From NCBI GenBank assembly GCA_019059635.1, contig JAGVRJ010000009.1, forward strand, positions 186,001 through 250,000: a DNA stretch of 64,000 bases, written 5' to 3'. The translations under genes were made by a program, and so were the position numbers. The notes beneath the pieces were generated by a model, which made no database searches, had not been told where the DNA came from, and saw only the letters and a program-made list of their open reading frames with translations. Positions 45,032-58,095 of this stretch are shown in pieces. Within the stretch, counting starts at the first letter, position 1; every line of letters begins with the position of its first letter. This DNA comes from Proales similis (taxonomy: Eukaryota; Rotifera; Eurotatoria; Ploima; Proalidae).

Positions 45032-46992
45032 TTATTTAGATAAAAGGCTTCTAGGCGAGCACGTTTTGGAAATATTTGAACAAAATGTAAAAATTCGATA
45101 AAGAAAAATGAATAAAAAGAGAGGAAAGATGAGCCAAGTCGATGATGGCAAAAGAGATTGAGAAAAAACGAATAGAAATTGACCAACCTGGCCGAAGGAA
45201 GTTGAAACGAGTACTGATTCTCGTTGGCTGGCATTTGAGGCCCTTCGCCGATCAGGTTCACTGAAGCATTTGTGTTGAGCTCCTTAATGAAAATTTATTT
45301 TTAAAGAGTCAAACTAAAGGGATCGCTAGAGGGCTATGGTCACCTTTGATTTCATGATGCTCTGCCATTTGAGAAGCTCGTCTGTGCGAGTGTCGATTAT
45401 GCCCAAATACTGGGGCATGTTGGTCTCAGTGACGCCTTCTTTGTTAAGAAGGAGAATTTCGATCCTAGAGCGGTCACAGCTGAGCTTTTTGAACAGCGAG
45501 TCGATGCCCACTCTGGACTGGTCGAGAATTTTCTTGTTCTCTTTTAGCTTCTCCTCGTAGTCGGCGGCCTGCTTGCTCGCATTCTGGCGTCTGATGTCGA
45601 GCTCGCTTAGAATTCGCTTGCGCTGCTCTTCCATGTCAATGCCCTGCTGCTCAAAATGCTTTATGTCCGTTTTGACGAGATCAATTTGATCCTGCAACAG
45701 CTCAACTTGACTGTTCAGTTCGTTCACATAATTGAACAAGGCATAGTTTTTGTTTTCGGCTGATTGATAAGAACAAATGAATCAAACGAGCTGATGAATT
45801 CAAAAGACATGAAATTCAAAAGTACCTTTGATGAAGCATTCGACCAGCTTGTCGAGCTCTTTTTCCCCAGTGATCTCCTCGATTTCTTTGAATTTGCTCT
45901 CGTAGGCTTCGACAGAATGCTCTTCGCGTTCCTTGCGTCGACGATCGGCCGCCTCGGCCTCTACTCGCAAAGCGCGTAAAGTGAGTCTAGCGTGTCAAAG
46001 TTCTACTCGACTGGTGAAATCCAACCTTTTTTGCGACGCCAGGTGACCAGCTCTTCGTCCTCTTGCCGCTCTTGAGTCTTCACTTTCATGAACTCTTTTA
46101 CTTTTTTGTCGTGATCAATCATTCTGATCAGCTCTTTGATCTCCGCGTTCGCCTGCGTCTTCTCTTTCTCTTCCTTGTCGCGCATCAGAATCATTCTGGT
46201 CTGCGACTCTTCTCTTTGCTCGTAGGCGTTTGTCGAATTCTCAATGACTTCGTCGATTTCAGCTCTCAGCCGTTCGTGTTCGCTCTCCAGTTTTTTGTAC
46301 AGATTTTCAAACCGCTCTCGCTCTACTCGCAGGCTGTCGATCTCTTCTCTCAGCTTGGCATTCTGCGTCAAGACCGTGTTGAATGTCTTGAGCGCCTGGC
46401 CAATGTCCATTCGAATGAGCAAATGATGCGGCGCTTGCAAAGAGATTAAAACTTACGTTGTCGAGGCGATTCTCCACAATTCGCTCCTGCTTTTTAGAAC
46501 TGGCCACGAAGTTGGCGCCGGCATTTGAGCCGCCTATTTCGCGTCGTTTCAAGCGGATCTTTCGCTCCCAGTCCTGAATCTGCATGTCAAGCTCTTTGCC
46601 TCTTTCTTTCTCCTCTTTTATCTCGCGCTCGCGAACGTCTTTGCTCTCGAGCAGCTGCGACAGCTTGTCCGTTTTGGCCTCGTCTTTCTTCTCGTTTAAT
46701 CGACTCTCGGCCAAGTTCAAGTCTTTTTTCAGCTCGTCCTTTTCCGACTCCAGATTCTTGATCAGCTGACTGCAAATTAAAGTTGGCCGCGATTGTTTAC
46801 ATTATGAATAGAAATGAATGCCAGAATTGATTTAGTTTACTTTTGCAGGCGAATCTTCTTCTGAACTTCGATACTATACTGCAGTCGCTGCTGCTCTGCT
46901 TTTTTGTGTTCGAGCTGGAGTCGATCGAGCTCGGCGCGGAGCACAATCTCGTCGTCCGAATCGGCCGAGTCTCTTCTTCCGCCTCTTGGCAT
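45032..46992 (-). CDS. Outer-dynein-arm docking complex coiled-coil protein (CCDC114/CCDC63 family)
   Basis: Starting at 46992 (MPRGGRRDSADSDDEIVLRAEL), the protein is almost wholly coiled coil. Landmarks of the family include RIVENRLDN, LLIRMDIGQALKTFNTVLTQNAKLREEID, and LFNYVNELNSQVELLQDQI. The last matches the FNYVNEQN block of ODAD1/CCDC63. In cilia this family forms the docking complex that ties outer dynein arms to doublet microtubules. About seven exons; the final one is a very short exon ending RSLLSK at 45032, joined by phase-2 splicing after ...LPSAR. Whether it is ODAD1 (CCDC114) or CCDC63 cannot be told. The plus-strand receptor's AATAAA at 45111-45116 lies beyond this gene's stop, so the two 3' ends overlap. 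Confidence 0.78.
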
Positions 46993-48713
46993 TCTCTCTA
47001 TTTCCTCTTTTCGACTTAAAATCAGCCCTTGCGCTGATCTTCTTCGCCTATTTCGTAGTCGACGCTTATATTGACGCTGCCTATTGGCTATTATGCCTTT
47101 TAAAAGTTGTTTATTGCATTACTTTAGTTGTGGCTTGAATCGGTAACCATAGAGACAACAAGAGCTTTAGAAAATCCATCCACCATCACCATCCATGTGT
47201 CTATTGTTTTGGCTTGTAAAATCACAAGGCTCTTTTAATTCATTTCAATCTGTGCTGGGCAGCAACGCCTCGGTTTCTGCCAATCGAACGCATCCCAGCA
47301 GTTTAAAAGACAATCATTCCATTTTTTTCTGTTGAAAAAAAAAAAAGTTCCTAAAGAAGGCTCATAAATCTCTCCTATCTTGTAATATCTTCTAGCCTCA
47401 AATTGGCAACGTTTCGATGCGATTAAATCAAGTCACTGAATCTGCTATATTCAGAGCAGCGACTCCAACTCGCTCGGTCTCTTTGTCTATTTTTGCCAAT
47501 TTAGAAACAAATGAGCAGCGCTATCGGAGCGCAGGCATTACGATAAGGGCTTTTTAAGGCAGATAAAAGCGGACTTCGGGGGGCGCGAACTGAGCAAAGT
47601 GAAGCACTTTTGCTTCGCGTTGGACAAGTGTAAACATCGAAGCGCATTCCTCCATAGCAAATTTATCCAAGCAGCTCCGTAGAGCGCAAAAAGCCGGTCA
47701 GAGGAGAATGGCGCGTGTAAACAAAACTGCTATTTACCAAACATTTGCTTCTCAACAAGAATCGCACGCAGAAACTGACCTCTGCGGAACTCAAATCGAA
47801 GCCGCTTTGATTTTGTTTTGTTTATTCAACCGCGTCTTCTAACCTCCACCTCCCTGCGCCATTAAGCCGGCCGCAGCCGCTGGTTTATATTTATCGTTCC
47901 CTCTCTCTCTCTCATTCCTCTCTCTTTCCCTTTTTTTTATTTTATTTTCTGACTCCCGTTGTTTTGTTACATTTCTTTGCAATTTTCGCTTTTATTCATT
48001 CGCCGCTTTCTTTTGCCTGACAAGTCGCCGACATGGCCGCTCTACGACGCTAGTCTACATTCACTAGCGAGTTCGTTTCTGTTTCCTACCCTTTTTTCTC
48101 CCTTTTATTTTTCCCAGTTATTTTCTTTTCTCCGATTTGTTTATATTTTCAACTAATATTACTAGACGGTCGTCATGTTTGCCTGCTGCCTAGCTACCAA
48201 ACGAAACGAATCTTGTCTGTGTGTTTGCTTGGTCGAGTGCGTGGCAGCGTCGTCGGGTTACACGCGCGTGACCTGAGGCGAGCGAAAAAAGGGAGAGGAC
48301 AAAAGTTTTTGAGCTTGTGAAGACGTCAAGTGAGAGGCGACTGTGTTGGTTTTCCTTCATTTCGTTTTTCTTCTTCATCTCGATTTGTGACTCTGTTCCG
48401 AGTCAGTCGTCAGGTCCTAGGATGAGAGTGCGCGCGCGTGCACCAACTTGAATGCATGGAGGGAAGCCGAACGGCAAGTCGTTAGGTCTTAATCAAGCAA
48501 ATAAGGTCGCATAGAAACCGTATGTGGATGCCCGCGGTTCAAATTGTGGCCAATCGAATTGTTCCTCAACGAACACGCGGCATTTCTTTTTAGATAAGCA
48601 ACAATCGCTCCAAGCCAACTTATTCAAATCGAGAAGCACTTAAAAGAACGGACCAAATAGGTAAATGAAGTGTTTTTTTTTCGCTTTCTGAAACACGGCA
48701 CGACTCGGCCGTC

Positions 48714-48740
48714 CGTTCGTTCGTTTGTTCGTTCGTTCGC
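48714..48740. repeat. Short GTTC tandem repeat
   Basis: Imperfect repeats of four bases, GTTC with one GTTT variant, repeated about six to seven times. No function is suggested by its position in the intergenic region. Confidence 0.6.
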
Positions 48741-49030
48741 TCCTTACGTTTTTGCTCGAGCTTGGTTGGTTGCTCTGATGGTTCTTTCTATTTCTATGCC
48801 GAACATCGCTTAGCAACCAACTCGTAAGGCGCACTTAGGACAGGTCTATAGCTAGGTTACACGGTTTTGGCTGCCTACCAACAGAATAATTTGGTTCACT
48901 GTGGCAGGAGAGAAAAATGGCTTCGAGCCCAGTAACCAATGAGATTAATTGAAAACAATTAAGACGGCTATTGAAAAATGGCCATAATGCAGGTAAATAG
49001 AGTGAAGATGCTATGGCAACCGAACGCGCA

Positions 49031-49037
49031 TATAAAA
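49031..49037 (+). promoter_or_regulatory. TATA box of beta-tubulin
   Basis: TATAAAA lies 96 bases before the tubulin start codon. A start of transcription near 49060 would give a 5' UTR of about 65 bases. Confidence 0.65.
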
Positions 49038-49123
49038 CGAACGAGCGCGTCGCGAATAGAATTTAATTCTCAAGCGAGAAAGTAACATAAAAGTTTCAAG
49101 CAAACAAGCGCTAAACCAAATAG

Positions 49124-50458
<1,335 letters not shown>

Positions 50459-50903
50459 ATTACTGCCTGATTAGTGATGTTGCCTTCAATTAGTTTCCAC
50501 TTCTCGTTTGAATTCAGTCACCCAACAAATCAACAACTCTCCAAATTAAAAGCTTGCTTCAATAAAAGTCGAGATTACTCTGATTAGATCTCAGTTAAAC
50601 GAAACGTTTCTTTCTTTATTAGCTGTCTCAGCTTTTTTGGGCCCACCGAGGAGAACTTAAATCCGGAAATTTGTTTTTGAACAGAACTCTTTGTTTTTGA
50701 CTGCATGACTTAGTCATGTGTTATTCCATGGTCGACTCAATTCCAAGAAATTTAGAGCCAACTAGAGCCCGTATACTTGCAACAGAGACAGTGAGAGACG
50801 TTTTCAGACACATATATTTATCTTTTGATAAAAAAAAGCGAATTTAAACCGAGCAGCAACTTTCAAGAGATGAAAAATGAGGAAAAAAATATCGAGAAGC
50901 AAT

Positions 50904-53900
50904 TTATGCGGGCAACAGGTGTCTGGTGAGGAGCCACATGAAAAATGGCTGAATCAGGGCGATGAAGAGAAGCACGTAGGTTCGCCTTTTTGTTTCGACA
51001 CTGCCACTTTGTTCGTAGGCGTTCTCGGTCGGCGACGCGGCTAAAAGCATCAGCTTTAGATTTCGAACCTATAGAAAGAGAAAAAAAAATTCGTTTATCA
51101 AATTCGATTCAATCAAACGGGCGAACAAAAGCAAAGGGAAATTATTTTCAAACAAATAATGGGCGGACAGCATCTCTCAAGGCGTCATCGAATGGGAACT
51201 GTTTGTCGTGATTGAGTGCACCAAATGAGTCTCAGGCGTTTAATTCGATCTGAGAAGAAGAGGCAGCATCATTGACGAGTTTCGTGTAATGAACAGCGCC
51301 AGAGTTCGCCTGACTTGTGCTCGGATTGGACATACGGCTCCGAACGAGACCGAACATTCTTTGCAGAACGTGCGAGAACATGAAGTAAAATATGAACGAA
51401 ATCATGGCGAGCATGATAAAACACGTGAAAAAGAAGAGAATCTGAAAGCTGCCGGTCATGTGGCGCAGGCCGAGCCGAGTCTCGCAGCCCACACTGTCTA
51501 TCTGCTTCATGCAGTCGGCGCGAAGTTCAATTATTTGAAGCTTTTCGACAATGTCGATCAAATCGCAGTCGCATTTGAAATTCGCATTCTCACTCAGGTC
51601 AATCAGAGCCCTGCTCAGTTTGTTGGCATATTTGCCGTCGGCGGTCGGAAGGCCGGCCAATGGAGAGTTCTGAAGCTTGTAAAAGTCTTGCTTGAACTTT
51701 TGCGAAGAGAGCACGAGCTGCAAGTGGTTTATGTCATTGTGGCTCAAGTCCACTTCGCTCAGGAAGTAAAGAGTATATTTGGATATGAAGAGCTGTTGAT
51801 TGCCCGCAAGCGAGCTGTGGCTCAGTCGAAGTTTGTAAAGGCAAATGTGTTCTAAATCGGGCACCGATTTAAGATTCAAGTGGCTCAGATCGAGCAGGTC
51901 AATGCAGAGTGCCTCTTTGAAAGGATCGTCGCTGTTGGACTCGATCTCTTTCTCCAGCGCGTCGTCCAATAGAGCCGCCTCGCCAGCCAGACCGGCCACA
52001 TGTCGGATGGGATTCGAGTCAAGTCTCAAATAGTCAATGTTCTTCACCGACTGCAGCATGTGGTTTATGTGAACTTTGCCAAACTGATTGTTGCTCAGGT
52101 CAAGTGTTTCTATGGTTATGAATCGCTCGTCGTCGTCGAATTGAGGATAGTGATGGTTCTGGGCCACTAGATCAATCTCGTCTTCGTCAGAGCCGTCGTA
52201 TTCATTCCACACATAGTTCTGGTTGATGCCAATCTGGCCAGGCCCAGTCTGGTTTTGCTTGAAAAACAGCTGCACGTAGGTGCGCGAGAACAGGCGGAAT
52301 TTGATCAGGTTGTTGTGCGACAAGTCAAATTTGAGTATGTCGCTGTGATTCGGCTGAAAGTAGACGGCGAACGAAGCAAATCTGTTGTGCGACAAGTCAA
52401 TGTAGGACAGATTGGGCTTATTTGCAAACAGGTCGTAGAAGCTGGCCTCGTCGTTATAGAACGAGATCTGATTGCCAGACAGGTCGAGATGGGCCAGCGA
52501 TGTCAACGGCCGAACAGGATAGAGGCATGAAGACTGTTCGAGGCGATTTCGCGATAAATCCAAGTGCTCGATGTTTACAAGCCGAAGCTGCTCGAGCTTT
52601 TTGTTGCACGACTCGAACAGATTGGCGGCCGCCTTGAAGACTTTCAGTTGGCCTAGACGCGCCTGGCCAAACAAAAGTTCGTTCAGATCGTAGTCGTACA
52701 TGTTCTCTGATATATCAAGGTGCAGCAGACTTGTTTGATTGCTGCTGGCCAAGAGGCCCAGCAAATCGAAATTGACCGCGGTGCAGTTGAGACCCGAAAT
52801 GTCCAAGCTGCGCAGCTTTTCGAACAGACGGTCGGTCTTGAGCGACTGCATCAGCATAGCCTTGTCCAAACGAGGCGCGTGCGACAAATGCAATGTGTCG
52901 AAATGAGGCAGCGAATTGAGCTCATTACCGAGACGGATAACGTCCGAGTAGGAGAGATCGAGCACTTCGAGCTGATCGCCAACATATGGAAACCAACGGA
53001 GCCAGGAGTCGTCTACTTTGCTCGCGTGTCTCAAGTAGAGTCGAGTGAGATGCGGCACTTTCCAGCATTCGAGCTCGAGCTCGTTCAAGTTGGCGAAACT
53101 CAAGTCGAGCACCCGTAAGCTTGTGAGACCGCACAGCTCTCGCGATAGCTCGTATTCGTCCACAAACGCGCGCGATAAGTTCAGGAACTGGAGAATGTTG
53201 AGAGTGGAGAAGGCGATCGGCTGCAGTTCTCTGATATGATTCTCAGACAGGTCGAGCAAGTGAAGATGCGGCATTTTGTCGAACATTTTCTCCGGAATGC
53301 GCACTATGCTGTTGTTTCGCAATACGAGCTCCTTGACAGCCAGTGGAACATCACCGAACACAAAGTCTTTCAGCTGATTGTCGCTAAAATCCACAAAGGC
53401 CACGTTCGGATCGGCAAAGTCAACCGTTTGAACCGACGAGTTGAAACTGCACTTGAGCCGTTGTGTGTACTTTGGACAGACGCATTCGTGTCGTTGGCAG
53501 AACGTATCAGACGCCGACCGGCTCGGAGTAAACAAGACGATAAACAATACGATCGGCTGCAGATAGAGTTGCATATTTCCTCAACTCACATCGACGAACA
53601 GAGGCGTTCAAATGTGATAAGCAGTCAATATCTACCAACAGATCGAAAAATAGATGAAATGGGTCGTTGGGTGGCTGAGAAACAATCAACGGCCCGAAAA
53701 GGCTGAAATCTAAGCAAAGATAATAGGTTCGAAGAGAAAACGTGACGCCAACTCTGAACGCGTCGCGAGCGATACCAGACGAGGAAAATAATGATCCTTT
53801 GTAAATAAGAATTAATTCATGTGCAGTGGTGAGGAGGCCAAGTGAAGTGTCCATTGGCCGCCACCACAACGACCACACCTTGCCGGCAACGACCACGAGC

Positions 53901-56089
53901 TCTGCCCAATAAAAATAATAATAATAATAAAGAAAGCAATCATAATAGTCGAAATAAGAAGTAACAAATCATAATGGCCGTTGCAACTCGATGCCCGACG
54001 GTCATTATGGCAACATCGGTCTCTCTTGATTATGTGGTCAACTGAAATGGGCGTCTGACGAGCGTCATTGTTCAAGCGGGGCTTCAAATTTAAAATAGAT
54101 GCGCAGAACAATTGTGGCGTCATATTAGGCTGGAAGCAGACACAACAACAACAATAAAACAGAAGTAACCAGCTCTGGTTTAAAAGAAAAGCGAACGCGT
54201 AGAAAGGCCATTCTGTGTGCAGTCGGCGGCGAGAGTTTGCAACTTTGACTCGAGCAGAAACGGATCGTAAATCGACGGTGCGAGAGAAATAATTTATTAC
54301 TGCAACTACCTGGCCAGCCCAATTTGGTTGAGTCGAAGCGCAGGTTGAAAAATTATGCGATTTTCGTTTAATATGACGACGACGAGGATGATGATGATGG
54401 TGAGTCAGCGGAGTAAATCTCCGCTCGATTAGGGACGCGACAAAACGATAGGCCAAGCATAGATAAGCGGACTAAATCAAGATTAAGATCAATCGGGCAC
54501 GTCGGTGAACGTGAGATGAATCAGCAAGTAGAAAGGCATTGTTCATTCAACCAGCAACTTTCGTGCGCCTCCGTGCCAGTCAAACATACTCAGAGCCAAT
54601 CTGGCCTCTGTTTGCCATTCATTTATGAAAATAAAAGCCGACAACGTGCTGTGCTCGACTAATTGCATTTTGCCGAGCCAACAGACCCGTCTGTTAATTA
54701 TAGATCGTCAGAATGCCAAGTTCATTTCACCGACTCCTATTGAGATGCCGCCCTTATTTATGGTCAAGAGAAAAAAAGCTCACTAACCATAAAGTAGGCG
54801 ATCGCCAGCGACATGTAGGCCAATGTGGCGTAGTAGGCGCTAGATGAAATCAGACTTGCACAGAGCGCGTTGATCATTCTGCACGAGAATATAAAGAATA
54901 GAAAAGAGAATTGAAATGGACGCAGATGGAGCTACCCAAAGTATTTGTAGCCGCAAAAGGCCACAATGTCATAGTTTCCCAGGCTTGACTTGATACTGAG
55001 CAGTTGAAGAGTAACGAAGATTATGAACCACTCGAATATGAACCAGGCAAGAGACGAGGAGGCGTGCAGGCCCAGCTGCTCAGGTGTGAACTTGTCTTGT
55101 GTGCCGAGCAGAGTGCCCACTACCAGCAGATAGGTGACAAACGCCATTGTCGGAATGTACATATCTGGCGCGTTGACGTCAAGTCTGGGCGGCACTGGCT
55201 CAGCTTGGTTGTACTTTACTGACCAGTCCTGCATAGAGCAAAAATTGAATAAGCCATTGAGCAGTCGAGTTTTGCTCCATTTTAGTCGGTTTACCTTGTG
55301 AATGAAAGGAAACAGGAGAATCATGAGCTTTTTGGCCACATAGCTTGTGTCTACGGCAAAGTAGAATTTGAGTCGCGAAATTGAGAACCACCGATCGACC
55401 TGTGACAAGTTGGACTCGAGAAGTTTCAGATTGTTGGGTTGTAACTTACATTCTGGCTGACGTACTCTTTGCCCTGATCGGCCAGAGTGGAGCCATACTT
55501 CATTGCCATCGAGGCGACCGGATCGTTGAACACGTTCGGATTGAAGAATCCTTGCGGCGGCATTTGCTGAGAACCATTTGGCTGGTTGGGTCGGAATGGA
55601 AACGTTTGCTGAGGAGCTGGGCCCATTCTGTCATTGATGCGCACGTCTTCATTCGCTGACGCAAACTGAGTGCGCGGATCAGAGTAGGCAAAATTGGCTC
55701 CTATTGGATTAGAGGCGGCGCTTGGATCAAAGAAGCCTAAATCTTTGCTCGCTGTTCAGCAATGCCCACTTAAAGGCCGATTTAGAACTGTGGACTTCTT
55801 ACTTGACGGCGGCCTTTGCTGCTGTGCAGCTGGCGGCTGAAAACTTGGCGTCTGGTTGAAATCGTTGAAGAAACTGTCCGTCTCGCTGAGAAAGTGATTG
55901 TTTCCTGTGTTGTTGAAACTCGGATGAGCAAAGGTGCTGTTGGCCACCGGTCTCGGATTGGGCGTGTGCATTGTTGGCTGGTCGGCCACTTTTCGCCTCA
56001 TCGAATCCTTGTTGTCTTAAAGCAGCTCAAGTTTAATCGAACTGGCAAAGGTTTACAAAATTTGGAGCGAATTCGTTACTTAGAATCAT
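50904..56089 (-). CDS. YIF1: YIF1 (Yip1-interacting factor) with a gene-containing last intron
   Basis: Golgi/ER multi-pass protein that partners YIPF5-type proteins in vesicle transport. Exons on the minus strand: 56080-56089 (a possible start exon, ATG at 56089; otherwise ATG at 56001), then to 55803, 55450-55736, 55295-55399, 54936-55228, 54788-54878 and finally 50904-51068. Landmarks: a Pro/Gln-rich N-terminus, DPVASMAMKYGSTLADQG, VAKKLMILLFPFIHKDWSVKY, DMYIPTMAFVTYLLVVGTLLG, YKYFG and AYFM. The last is joined to VRNLKLMLLAASP..TYVLLFIALIQPFFMWLLTRHLLPA, which matches the known YIF1 C-terminus (LRTLKLKML...MYLTMAVAAAQPVLMYWLT). The last intron (51069-54787) is 3.7 kb and holds the complete LRR receptor gene in the same direction. 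Exon phases close across it. Confidence 0.85.
51232..53574 (-). CDS. Leucine-rich-repeat receptor, nested in a YIF1 intron
   Basis: Intronless frame of 780 residues. Signal peptide: MQLYLQPIVLFIVLFTPSRSA. A Cys-rich N-cap follows (CQRHECVCPKYTQRLKC). About 15-20 LRRs come next, including LHLLDLSENHIRELQPIAF and SLAHLDLSGNQISFY, then an LRR C-cap (NANFKCDCDLIDIV...DCMKQIDSVGCE). One transmembrane helix (ILFFFTCFIMLAMISFIFYFMF) and a cytoplasmic tail of about 50 residues ending SSSQIELNA complete it. No TIR, Ig or kinase domain is present, so it is not a Toll receptor in the usual sense; adhesion or co-receptor roles are possible. The whole gene lies inside the last YIF1 intron on the same strand. 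Confidence 0.82.
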   Translation of the reverse strand: MQLYLQPIVLFIVLFTPSRSASDTFCQRHECVCPKYTQRLKCSFNSSVQTVDFADPNVAFVDFSDNQLKDFVFGDVPLAVKELVLRNNSIVRIPEKMFDKMPHLHLLDLSENHIRELQPIAFSTLNILQFLNLSRAFVDEYELSRELCGLTSLRVLDLSFANLNELELECWKVPHLTRLYLRHASKVDDSWLRWFPYVGDQLEVLDLSYSDVIRLGNELNSLPHFDTLHLSHAPRLDKAMLMQSLKTDRLFEKLRSLDISGLNCTAVNFDLLGLLASSNQTSLLHLDISENMYDYDLNELLFGQARLGQLKVFKAAANLFESCNKKLEQLRLVNIEHLDLSRNRLEQSSCLYPVRPLTSLAHLDLSGNQISFYNDEASFYDLFANKPNLSYIDLSHNRFASFAVYFQPNHSDILKFDLSHNNLIKFRLFSRTYVQLFFKQNQTGPGQIGINQNYVWNEYDGSDEDEIDLVAQNHHYPQFDDDERFITIETLDLSNNQFGKVHINHMLQSVKNIDYLRLDSNPIRHVAGLAGEAALLDDALEKEIESNSDDPFKEALCIDLLDLSHLNLKSVPDLEHICLYKLRLSHSSLAGNQQLFISKYTLYFLSEVDLSHNDINHLQLVLSSQKFKQDFYKLQNSPLAGLPTADGKYANKLSRALIDLSENANFKCDCDLIDIVEKLQIIELRADCMKQIDSVGCETRLGLRHMTGSFQILFFFTCFIMLAMISFIFYFMFSHVLQRMFGLVRSRMSNPSTSQANSGAVHYTKLVNDAASSSQIELNA
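53575..54787. other. 5' part of the large YIF1 intron / LRR gene promoter region
   Basis: This 1.2 kb lies between the YIF1 splice donor (54783-54787) and the start codon of the nested LRR gene. It should hold that gene's promoter and 5' UTR. An ATA/AAT triplet repeat lies at 53910-53930. No coding exon is supported; the open frames here are low-complexity (His/Tyr/Ser-rich). Confidence 0.45.
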
Positions 56090-56250
56090 TGTTGATTGAC
56101 GAACGGTTCTCCTCTGCAAACTACGATTCAGACGCAAATTTGAACAAAAATGATTTGACAAGAACAAGTGGAGAGCTAGCTCCACATTGAAATTGGAACC
56201 GAACTGTCGATAGACCAGGCGCAGAGATTTATTTTTACACAAACAAGTTT

Positions 56251-56778
56251 TCATTTCTTGACATGAGCGCAGTCAAGGGCGCCACGAATGACCTTAAGCT
56301 TGAGGCCTGGCACGTCTTTGGTGCGACCGCCTCTGATAAGAACAACGTTGTGTTCTTGCAGATTGTGCCCTTCGCCAGGTATGTAAGCGGCCGCCTCTTT
56401 GCCGTTTGTAAGACGAACGATCACACACTTTCGATTGCCCGAGTTTGGCTTCTTTGGTTTCCTAACGACCGTCTTTAGGACGACGCCCCGCATCTGCGGT
56501 TGCCCGTCCAGACGCGATTTCTTGAACAGCTCTTTGCGCTCTTTTCGTAGCTGAAACGTCGGATTTACGTGCATTTCCCAGAGTGTGAAGTTCCGAACCG
56601 CTTGCCAGTTGAACGAGCCGCCGGCCAAGTATGAAAGTGAGCCGAGCTTGTTTGAAACCAGACCGGTGGCCAGATTTTTAAAGTCTGTTCGAACAGGCTA
56701 GAATGAATTTATTGCGCACATTATTGCTCGCCTGGTCAAGTTACCTGGTAGAACTGCTTTGGATAGGAGCCAAGACAT
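56251..56778 (-). CDS. MRPS12: Mitochondrial ribosomal protein S12 (uS12m)
   Basis: Small-subunit mitoribosomal protein of the decoding centre. A first exon ([11 protein letters not shown], from 56778) provides the mitochondrial presequence start. It splices to a second exon beginning DFKNLATGL. Universal uS12 motifs follow: [45 protein letters not shown] and [24 protein letters not shown], ending HVKK. The PNS and GEGHNLQEH loops contact the decoding site. It lies 161 bases upstream of the YIF1 start on the same strand. Confidence 0.93.
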
Positions 56779-57214
56779 GCCAGAGTATTTGATGGATCAA
56801 TTCAACCTGGACGATGGATGAACTTGAATTCAATGCTGAAACGATTCAAATGAGATCATAATTTTGAATATAAGCTGCGCACTGCGGTGCATTGCTAGCT
56901 AGACAGCCGCGTTGCAGCTAAAGAAACCGAGCATTAGTCTGCGCCCCCGATGACTGCCTAGTCCGTCTTGTGATTTTAAAATCCAGCCGTTGGGTCTGTA
57001 TCTTCGAATTTTCGGCCTTCGATTGAAACTGCCATTTATGCTGCTGTTTGACTGATCGAGCTCAACTGAGGGCAAAAAGAGGCAGCCAGCCAAGCGGAGC
57101 AGGCAAACAAAGTAAAGGTTTTTTATGAAATAGACGGCTAATCTGCTCGGCAAGCTGTGCGTTTCAATCGTCGTCATTGAAGCGGACTGGTGCATTTGAA
57201 ATAAACATTCAAAC
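56779..57214. promoter_or_regulatory. Bidirectional promoter region of MRPS12 and survivin
   Basis: The two start codons are 436 bases apart and face away from each other. No gene is convincing between them; the minus-strand open frame here looks like a chance frame. No TATA box is seen, which fits a broad housekeeping promoter. Confidence 0.45.
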
Positions 57215-57860
57215 ATGGAGATTACACTTCAGCAGCACAGTTGTCTTGAGCTCCGCATGAAAAGCTTCAAAGGCGCTAGCTGTGAGAAAGCGTTCGGCAA
57301 AACTTACATTAAAAAGGTCAGGCCGTTGATTAAGCGCTTCAAAATTGAATAAGTGTCGAACGAAGTTTGAATTCCTCAGCTCGTGAACGCCGGATTCTAC
57401 TGTGAGACTGAAGAGGGCGACGAGGAGAGAATTCGCTGCTATGCATGCGGAATCGAAGTCGAACAGCTGAACAAAAAAACTGACGATCCATGGTGAGTTG
57501 AATGGAGCCGATTAATTACGATGGCCGCTTATCGGACTCGTATTAAAAGGAGCATTCACTTGGACAAGAGTCCGACGTGTCCATATTTGCAAGAAAAGAA
57601 AAACTACTCGCACGTGCTCACTGTGACCGAGTTCTTGGAAATTGAGAAACTGAGATATCTGCGCGAGAACGTGAGTGCAAACATTCTGAAATGTCGCATC
57701 GCTTACTCACGAATGGGCTCTTGGCTCTATTCGTGCGCTCATTCACTTTTTGTCTAAAATTTAAAAGGACGAAGCCTACGAGAGGGAGAAGAAATACATG
57801 AGCGACGAGCTCAAGCGGATCGAGGACTTGGTGAACGCCAGAGCGGTCAAGTCAAATTAA
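57215..57860 (+). CDS. BIRC5: Survivin (single-BIR chromosomal passenger protein)
   Basis: Four exons (57215-57316, 57380-57492, 57550-57670 and 57768-57860) give 142 residues, the same length as human survivin. The BIR fold has RMKSFKGASCEKAF, LVNAGFYCE, CYACG for two zinc Cys, DDPW then SIHLDKSPTC supplying the His and last Cys seven residues apart. EFLEIEKLRYLRENDEAYEREKKYMSDELKRIEDLV forms the long C-terminal helix that bundles with borealin and INCENP. No RING is present. Survivin places Aurora B at centromeres and the midzone. Confidence 0.9.
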
Positions 57861-58095
57861 ATTTACTCTATGCTGCTGATCAACAGCTCTTCAAATTGAA
57901 TATTCTCTTAAATTGTAAATAGTTTAAACAAATGAAATGACAGCTTTTGGCTTCAAAATAAGAGATAATTGACATTTATTTTCGTCTTTTCAATCAGACT
58001 TGGATACCCAGCATCATTGATACTGGGAAGGGAGAGAAGAACTCACACAGGATGTGAATCCCAGTGGTTGCGTGAAATGAATTGAATCGGTCGAT

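Noticed and set aside
52720-53118. Plus-strand frames opposite the LRR receptor
   Set aside because: Antisense of LRR repeats; Leu-rich codons leave the opposite strand open.
53812-54456. 214-residue minus frame with His and Ile runs
   Set aside because: Arises from simple triplet repeats in the YIF1 intron; no start context or domain.
56899-57216. 105-residue minus frame between MRPS12 and survivin
   Set aside because: Lies in the shared promoter region and overlaps the survivin start; no recognisable protein features.
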